This document shows positions 6,391-10,285 of a DNA stretch of 10,285 nucleotides, one piece after another (within the stretch, counting starts at the first letter, position 1; each line of letters begins with the position of its first letter). The position numbers and the translations under genes are program-made. The DNA is from JBBRCX01 sp038204465. GTDB lineage: Bacteria > Planctomycetota > Phycisphaerae > Tepidisphaerales > Tepidisphaeraceae. The notes under the pieces are model-generated. The model made no database searches. It was not told the DNA's origin and saw only the letters and a program-made list of their open reading frames with translations. The stretch spans positions 1-10,285 of the forward strand of contig JBBRCX010000133.1 of NCBI GenBank assembly GCA_038204465.1. The letters run 5' to 3'.

Positions 6391-9003
6391 ATGGCGGATG
6401 CAAATCGGCATGAGACCCGCTACCGCATGGGGATGACCCTCGCGCGGCAGGGACAGTTCGAGCAGGCCCTGGCAGCGTTTGAAGAAGCCGTGCGCCTCAA
6501 ACCCGACTGGGCCGAGGGGCACTTCGGCCTGGGAATGACGCTGCTGAGCCGCGGCCGGCCCGAGCCCGCCGCAAGGGCGCTGCGACGCGCAATTGACCTT
6601 CAGCCCCATTATCCGGAAGCGCTGGTAGGACTGGGAGAAGTTTTGCAGCGGCAACACCGGGCCGATGAGGCCGCGAAAGCTTACCGCCAGGCGATCGCCC
6701 TCAGCCCGAATCATGCTCCCGCACATATCGCGCTCGCGTCGCTCCTGCACTCGCAGGGAAAAGTGGGTGAAGCGGTCGCCGCCGCGGAAACGGCCGCCGC
6801 CGCAGCTACGTCGGACCTGCGCCTTCAGGATTACCTTGGCAATCTGCTGGCGAGCTGGGGCAGGTTCGAGCCTGCCATCGCATGCTTTCGCGCCGTCGTC
6901 GAAGCTCAACCGACCAACGCGCCGGCGCTCTACAACCTCGCGAACAGCCTGCGCGCAGCCGCTCACCACGATGAGGCCATCCAGCAGTATGAGCATCTTC
7001 TGACGATCGAGCCGGGTCATGCGAGCGCTTTGAACAACCTTGGCAACCTTCTTCAGGCGAGCGGGAGACGACAGCAGGCGATTGAATGCTACCGCAAGGC
7101 GATCGAGCTCGATCCCAAGGTGGCGGCGCTGCACAACAACCTCGCCAACTGCCTCCGCGCCGAGGGCCGCGACGAAGATGCGGCCGCCGCTTATCAGCGC
7201 GCCATCGAGTTGGATCCGAAGCAACCAGCCGTCCACAACAATCTTGCCAATAGTCTCGAAGCACTGGACCGGCACTACGATGCCATCGATGCGTACCAGC
7301 GCGCGATCGCACTTCAGCCCGACCGCGCGGAGTTTCATTACAACCTGGGCAACAGTCTGCGGCAGCTCGGGCGCGAGCATGAAGCGATCGCCGCGTATCA
7401 GCGCGCGCTTTCACTGCAGAGCGACCACGTCGAGGCGCTCTACAACATGGGGAACCTGCTGCAAACGCGTGGACAGGAAGAGGAGGCGATCGCCTGTTAT
7501 GAGAAGGCGATTGAGCGAAATCCGAAAGAGCCCGCTCTTCACAACAACCTGGGCCTCATCTACCGCGTCCGAGGCGCCCACGACAAGGCCATCGAATGCT
7601 ATCAGCGGGCCAGCGCTCTCGCCCCGGACTTCGCGCCCTACCTGATGAACCTCGGGACCAGCCTGAAGGGGCAAGGCCGGCATGAGGAAGCCTTACAGGC
7701 ATACCGGGAGTCGTTGCGGCTCGCGCCGAATTTCGCCGCCGGGAGCAGCAACCTGCTGCTGATGCTGAATTATCACACCGGCTTCTCGCCCCGGGAGGTC
7801 TTCGAAGAGCACCTGCGCTACGGCCAGCAGCACGCGTCGCCGCTGGCGGCTGAGATTCTTCCCCACGAACTCGATCCGAATCCCGATCGCCCGATGCGCG
7901 TCGGTTATGTCTCGGGCGACTTCAAATCGCATTCCGTAGGCTTCTTCATCGAATCCATCTTTGCCGCTCATACCGACCAGGTGAAACTAATCTGCTACTC
8001 CGATGTGGAGCGCGCCGACGCAATCACGCACCGGATCCGGCAGAACGCGAAACTGTGGCGCAATATCTCCGGGTTCAGCGACAAAAAGGCGGCGGGACTG
8101 ATCCGCCAGGATCGCGTCGACATCCTTGTTGATCTCTCGGGGCACACGGCGGCGGGCCATCGAATGCTCCTCTTTGCCCGCAAGCCCGCGCCGATTCAGC
8201 TCACTTACCTCGGTTATCCCAACACCACCGGAATCGCCGCGATCGACTACCGCATCACCGACAGCTACGCCGATCCGCCGGGCATGACCGAGCAGTTTCA
8301 CACCGAGCAACTGCTGCGGCTGGATCCGTGCGCCTGGTGTTATCAGGCCGCGCCCGACGCTTGCGAAATAACCGGTCCTCCCGCGATGTCGGCAGATCAC
8401 GTCACCTTCGGCTCGTTCAACAACATCGCGAAGGTCAACGCGAAGCTCATCGCGCTCTGGTCCCGGCTTCTGCTGCGAGTGCCCGGGTCGCGCCTCTTCT
8501 TCAAGGAACGCAGCCTTGACGATCCTACTTCCCGCGCGCGCGTGGTCGATCTTTTTCGCATGAATGGCATTGGCGAAGATCGGCTCGATCTGCGAGGCTG
8601 GGAACCGCAGCACCAACAGCATCTCGAGGCGTACAACCACGTCGACGTCGCCCTGGATACCTATCCGTACCACGGTACGACCACTACCTGCGAAGCGATC
8701 TGGATGGGCGTTCCGGTGGTGACGCTCGCGGGCAAGACACATGTCTCACGTGTCGGCGTGAGCCTTCTCAGCAACGTCGGTCTGGATGAGCTCATCTCCT
8801 GTGACGAGGAGCAGTTCCTCAACATCGCCGCCGGCCTCGCACAGGACCTGCCGCGGCTCGCGCAACTGCGGCACAGCTTGCGCCCGCGCCTTGCGGCATC
8901 GCCGTTAATGGATGCAGTCGATTTTGTGGCGCGACTCGAGCGCGCGTACCGGCAGGTGTGGCGGCGCTGGTGCTCAGATGCCCAGCGGAAGAAACATGGC
9001 TGA
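6391..9003 (+). CDS. TPR protein with GT41 (SPINDLY/OGT-type) O-GlcNAc transferase domain
   Basis: This 870-residue protein has thirteen uninterrupted 34-residue TPR units (about residues 7-448), several with the consensus LHNNLAN...AIE.YQRAIELDP, followed by a linker and a family 41 glycosyltransferase domain (about 495-865). Family hallmarks are VGYVSGDFKSHSVGFF, with His514 in the position of human OGT His498; DLSGHTA (581-587); PIQLTYLGYPNTTG; SFNNIAKVN, with Lys681 matching the UDP-binding lysine; and DTYPYHGTTTTCEA (756-769) with HVSRVG after it. Such enzymes transfer a sugar, usually GlcNAc from a UDP donor and in some members fucose, to Ser/Thr of proteins, the TPR superhelix selecting the substrate. 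Donor and targets here are unknown. No signal peptide is seen, so it should act in the cytoplasm. It is divergent from the Kelch gene (145 bp between starts) and convergent with the oxygenase gene (54 bp between stops). Confidence 0.92.
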   Translation: MADANRHETRYRMGMTLARQGQFEQALAAFEEAVRLKPDWAEGHFGLGMTLLSRGRPEPAARALRRAIDLQPHYPEALVGLGEVLQRQHRADEAAKAYRQAIALSPNHAPAHIALASLLHSQGKVGEAVAAAETAAAAATSDLRLQDYLGNLLASWGRFEPAIACFRAVVEAQPTNAPALYNLANSLRAAAHHDEAIQQYEHLLTIEPGHASALNNLGNLLQASGRRQQAIECYRKAIELDPKVAALHNNLANCLRAEGRDEDAAAAYQRAIELDPKQPAVHNNLANSLEALDRHYDAIDAYQRAIALQPDRAEFHYNLGNSLRQLGREHEAIAAYQRALSLQSDHVEALYNMGNLLQTRGQEEEAIACYEKAIERNPKEPALHNNLGLIYRVRGAHDKAIECYQRASALAPDFAPYLMNLGTSLKGQGRHEEALQAYRESLRLAPNFAAGSSNLLLMLNYHTGFSPREVFEEHLRYGQQHASPLAAEILPHELDPNPDRPMRVGYVSGDFKSHSVGFFIESIFAAHTDQVKLICYSDVERADAITHRIRQNAKLWRNISGFSDKKAAGLIRQDRVDILVDLSGHTAAGHRMLLFARKPAPIQLTYLGYPNTTGIAAIDYRITDSYADPPGMTEQFHTEQLLRLDPCAWCYQAAPDACEITGPPAMSADHVTFGSFNNIAKVNAKLIALWSRLLLRVPGSRLFFKERSLDDPTSRARVVDLFRMNGIGEDRLDLRGWEPQHQQHLEAYNHVDVALDTYPYHGTTTTCEAIWMGVPVVTLAGKTHVSRVGVSLLSNVGLDELISCDEEQFLNIAAGLAQDLPRLAQLRHSLRPRLAASPLMDAVDFVARLERAYRQVWRRWCSDAQRKKHG

Positions 9004-9057
9004 GACGATCCGCGCTGCTCTGGCACGGGCCGCCCGGACGCTGACCCGGTGCGCGAC

Positions 9058-9966
9058 CTAGTAGCGGCTCACGTCCTTCTTCTCGCGTAAGCTCTGCAGG
9101 TATTGCTGGCGCTTAAGGGTGTTTGCCTCCTCGAGATCTGCGGTCGTCTTCAGCGGCCCGTTCAGCGACAGGCTTCTCTCCCACGGGCCCAGACCTGCCC
9201 CGGCAGGGTTAACTTCTGTCAGCCAATCGTTCCTGAACGCTTCGCCGTGGATCGCTATCCGAGGAAGATGCTTCTGGCCGTGCGCATGATTTCCGGCGTG
9301 GAACATCAGGTGGTGCAGAAAGCAGACGTCGCCCGCCTCACCGACAAATTCAAACGGTTCGGGCTGCGGGATTGCATCGATCAGCGGCCCCGGGTGTCGA
9401 GCCTGCGGATCCGCGATCAACGCCTGTTGGATCAGCCGGTGCGTCCCGGGATAGACCGTCAGGTTTCCGCCGAATGGCTCCCCATCCGCCAGGGCAATCT
9501 GAAACATGAAGCCGCGGTAGAGCGGCGGGATCTGCTGGTCGGGAAAGTCGATGTGCCCGCGCGGCGCCAGCTTGGCCGCCGCCGTCTCGTTGAATGGCTT
9601 GATGAAAAGATAGTAGTTGCGCTCCCCATTCCACCGTCTGGGGCCGCCGAATAAATCGTCGATCGCCTGCCTCAGTTGAGGCTGTTCAAACAGCCGATCA
9701 AACGCCGCCTCCGGATCGGTCGCGCCCTGGAAGTACGGCTTGTGGAGAACCTCAGTGTTCTTCGAGTTCCATTGCTCCGGCGGCAGACCGTTGTTCACCA
9801 TCTGGCGGACACGGGCTGCCGCCTCCGCGCAAACCGATCGCTCAATCACATGCTTGAGCACGGCAAAGCCATGCGCCACAAAATGTTCGGTGAAATGAAG
9901 CGCCGAATCGATAGCAGTTCGTACAGGGGGCGCGGCAAGTTCCGCCGGGGCCGACAGCGTAGCCAT
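9058..9966 (-). CDS. Phytanoyl-CoA dioxygenase (PhyH) family Fe(II)/2-oxoglutarate oxygenase
   Basis: This 302-residue protein has the usual PhyH length and layout. FVAHGFAVLKHVI (29-41) is the typical start of the fold. GHIDFPD supplies the iron ligands His138 and Asp140. GDVCFLHHLMFHAGNHA supplies the distal His, most likely His223, and LPRIAIHGE holds Arg236, the likely 2-oxoglutarate contact. YPGTHRL (172-178) is a family signature. Because the Asp of the HxD motif is kept, hydroxylation is expected rather than halogenation. The substrate is unknown; bacterial members act on many small molecules, so the name does not imply phytanate metabolism. No signal peptide is seen. The start ATG has no clear Shine-Dalgarno. 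TACAAT on the minus strand (9979-9974) ends 7 nt before it. It lies 21 bp downstream of the PEP-CTERM gene on the same strand and may be co-transcribed or have its own start. Confidence 0.88.
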   Translation of the reverse strand: MATLSAPAELAAPPVRTAIDSALHFTEHFVAHGFAVLKHVIERSVCAEAAARVRQMVNNGLPPEQWNSKNTEVLHKPYFQGATDPEAAFDRLFEQPQLRQAIDDLFGGPRRWNGERNYYLFIKPFNETAAAKLAPRGHIDFPDQQIPPLYRGFMFQIALADGEPFGGNLTVYPGTHRLIQQALIADPQARHPGPLIDAIPQPEPFEFVGEAGDVCFLHHLMFHAGNHAHGQKHLPRIAIHGEAFRNDWLTEVNPAGAGLGPWERSLSLNGPLKTTADLEEANTLKRQQYLQSLREKKDVSRY

Positions 9967-9973
9967 GACCGGA

Positions 9974-9979
9974 ATTGTA
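9974..9979 (-). promoter_or_regulatory. -10-like hexamer TACAAT directly before the oxygenase ATG
   Basis: Read on the minus strand, TACAAT (5/6 to TATAAT) is followed by seven bases and then ATG 9966, so transcription would start at about the ATG itself. It occupies the 21-bp gap after the PEP-CTERM stop. No good -35 is visible. Confidence 0.3.
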
Positions 9980-9987
9980 AGCCGCGA

Positions 9988-10285
9988 TCATCTTCGCCGC
10001 GAAGAACGGCGAAGCATCAACCCAGTAAGCGCGAGAACGCCCATGCCGATTGGCTCCGGCACGGCTGTGGCGGCGGCGCTGGAAGTCGTCGCGACAGCGG
10101 GGGAGGCGCCAAAGGTGAGGCCGGTGACGCTGCTGATCCAGGCGAGGTTGCTGCTGATCCTCGTGCTGTAGCTGTAGGCCGGGCCACCGGTGGTGTTTTT
10201 GGTCCAGTTGCCTTCGCCGCCGGTGTACAGGCCGCTCTTGTCGAAGATGGCGGCGTTGAAGCCGCTGTTGGCTGTGCCGTCGAGG
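9988..10285 (-). CDS. PEP-CTERM sorting-domain protein, C-terminal part (start outside window)
   Basis: A minus-strand frame enters from the right edge and stops at TGA (9990-9988), giving 98 full codons. It ends VPEPIGMGVLALTGLMLRR and then SSRRR: the VPEP motif, a single hydrophobic helix and an Arg-rich tail, the tripartite PEP-CTERM signal. In known systems this is recognised by an exosortase that moves the protein to the outer surface or extracellular matrix. The part before it (LDGTANSGFNAAIFDKSGLY, then GNWTKNT and other Gly/Ser/Thr-rich sequence) looks like an extracellular domain, followed by an Ala/Thr/Ser spacer. The function of the missing N-terminal part cannot be judged. No exosortase gene is present in the window. 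Confidence 0.85.
   Translation of the reverse strand, partial: LDGTANSGFNAAIFDKSGLYTGGEGNWTKNTTGGPAYSYSTRISSNLAWISSVTGLTFGASPAVATTSSAAATAVPEPIGMGVLALTGLMLRRSSRRR

Noticed and set aside
6268..7380. 370-codon minus-strand open frame opposite the TPR region.
   Set aside because: It mirrors the periodic TPR codons, giving a false repeat pattern (EVV...R..G...DGL). No ribosome site or known family.
9026..9036. GC hairpin CGGG-CCG-CCCG between the convergent transferase and oxygenase genes as a terminator.
   Set aside because: The stem is only 4 bp with a 3-nt loop and no T tract on either side, so it cannot be supported.

Overview
The window is a GC-rich bacterial chromosomal segment that most likely comes from a planctomycete, perhaps the Phycisphaerae side of the phylum. 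Three things point there. One large exported protein carries the LExRxLLA motif near its N-terminus (planctomycete extracellular motif). A gene cut by the right edge ends in a PEP-CTERM sorting tail with the VPEP variant. A large TPR plus SPINDLY-type GlcNAc transferase is also present, a kind of protein common in this phylum. No rRNA, tRNA or CRISPR array was seen.

Layout, left to right. (1) 1-186: the 3' end of a transposase gene, probably IS66 type, running to a plausible insertion-sequence end. (2) 187-617: non-coding DNA with two direct and two inverted copies of AAGGGGGTC, resembling a degraded REP-like element. (3) 618-3116 (+): a soluble hybrid histidine kinase, PAS-PAS-PAS-HisKA-HATPase-REC. 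(4) 3102-3402 (-): a small membrane protein gene with a good ribosome site but apparently broken by a frameshift; it overlaps the kinase gene tail to tail. (5) 3403-3929: a strong sigma70-type promoter facing right, followed by a perfect hairpin and a structured stretch that may be a non-coding RNA or carry a 73-codon ORF. (6) 3930-6245 (-): a multidomain exported protein with malectin-like, CBM6, Calx-beta and Kelch domains. (7) 6391-9003 (+): a 13-repeat TPR protein with a GT41 O-GlcNAc transferase domain. (8) 9058-9966 (-): a phytanoyl-CoA dioxygenase-family Fe(II)/2-oxoglutarate oxygenase. (9) 9988-10285 (-): the C-terminal end of a PEP-CTERM protein, the stop of which lies 21 bp before the oxygenase start.

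The genes mostly alternate in strand and do not form a clear operon. Only the PEP-CTERM gene and the oxygenase could share a transcript. Functional links, such as the transferase glycosylating exported proteins, are inference. The most useful observations are: the promoter-plus-hairpin non-coding RNA candidate at about 3488-3882; the frameshift in the small membrane gene; a -10-like hexamer 7-9 nt before the ATG of all three complete genes that lack a Shine-Dalgarno site (possible leaderless mRNAs); and the REP-like repeat cluster beside the insertion-sequence end.
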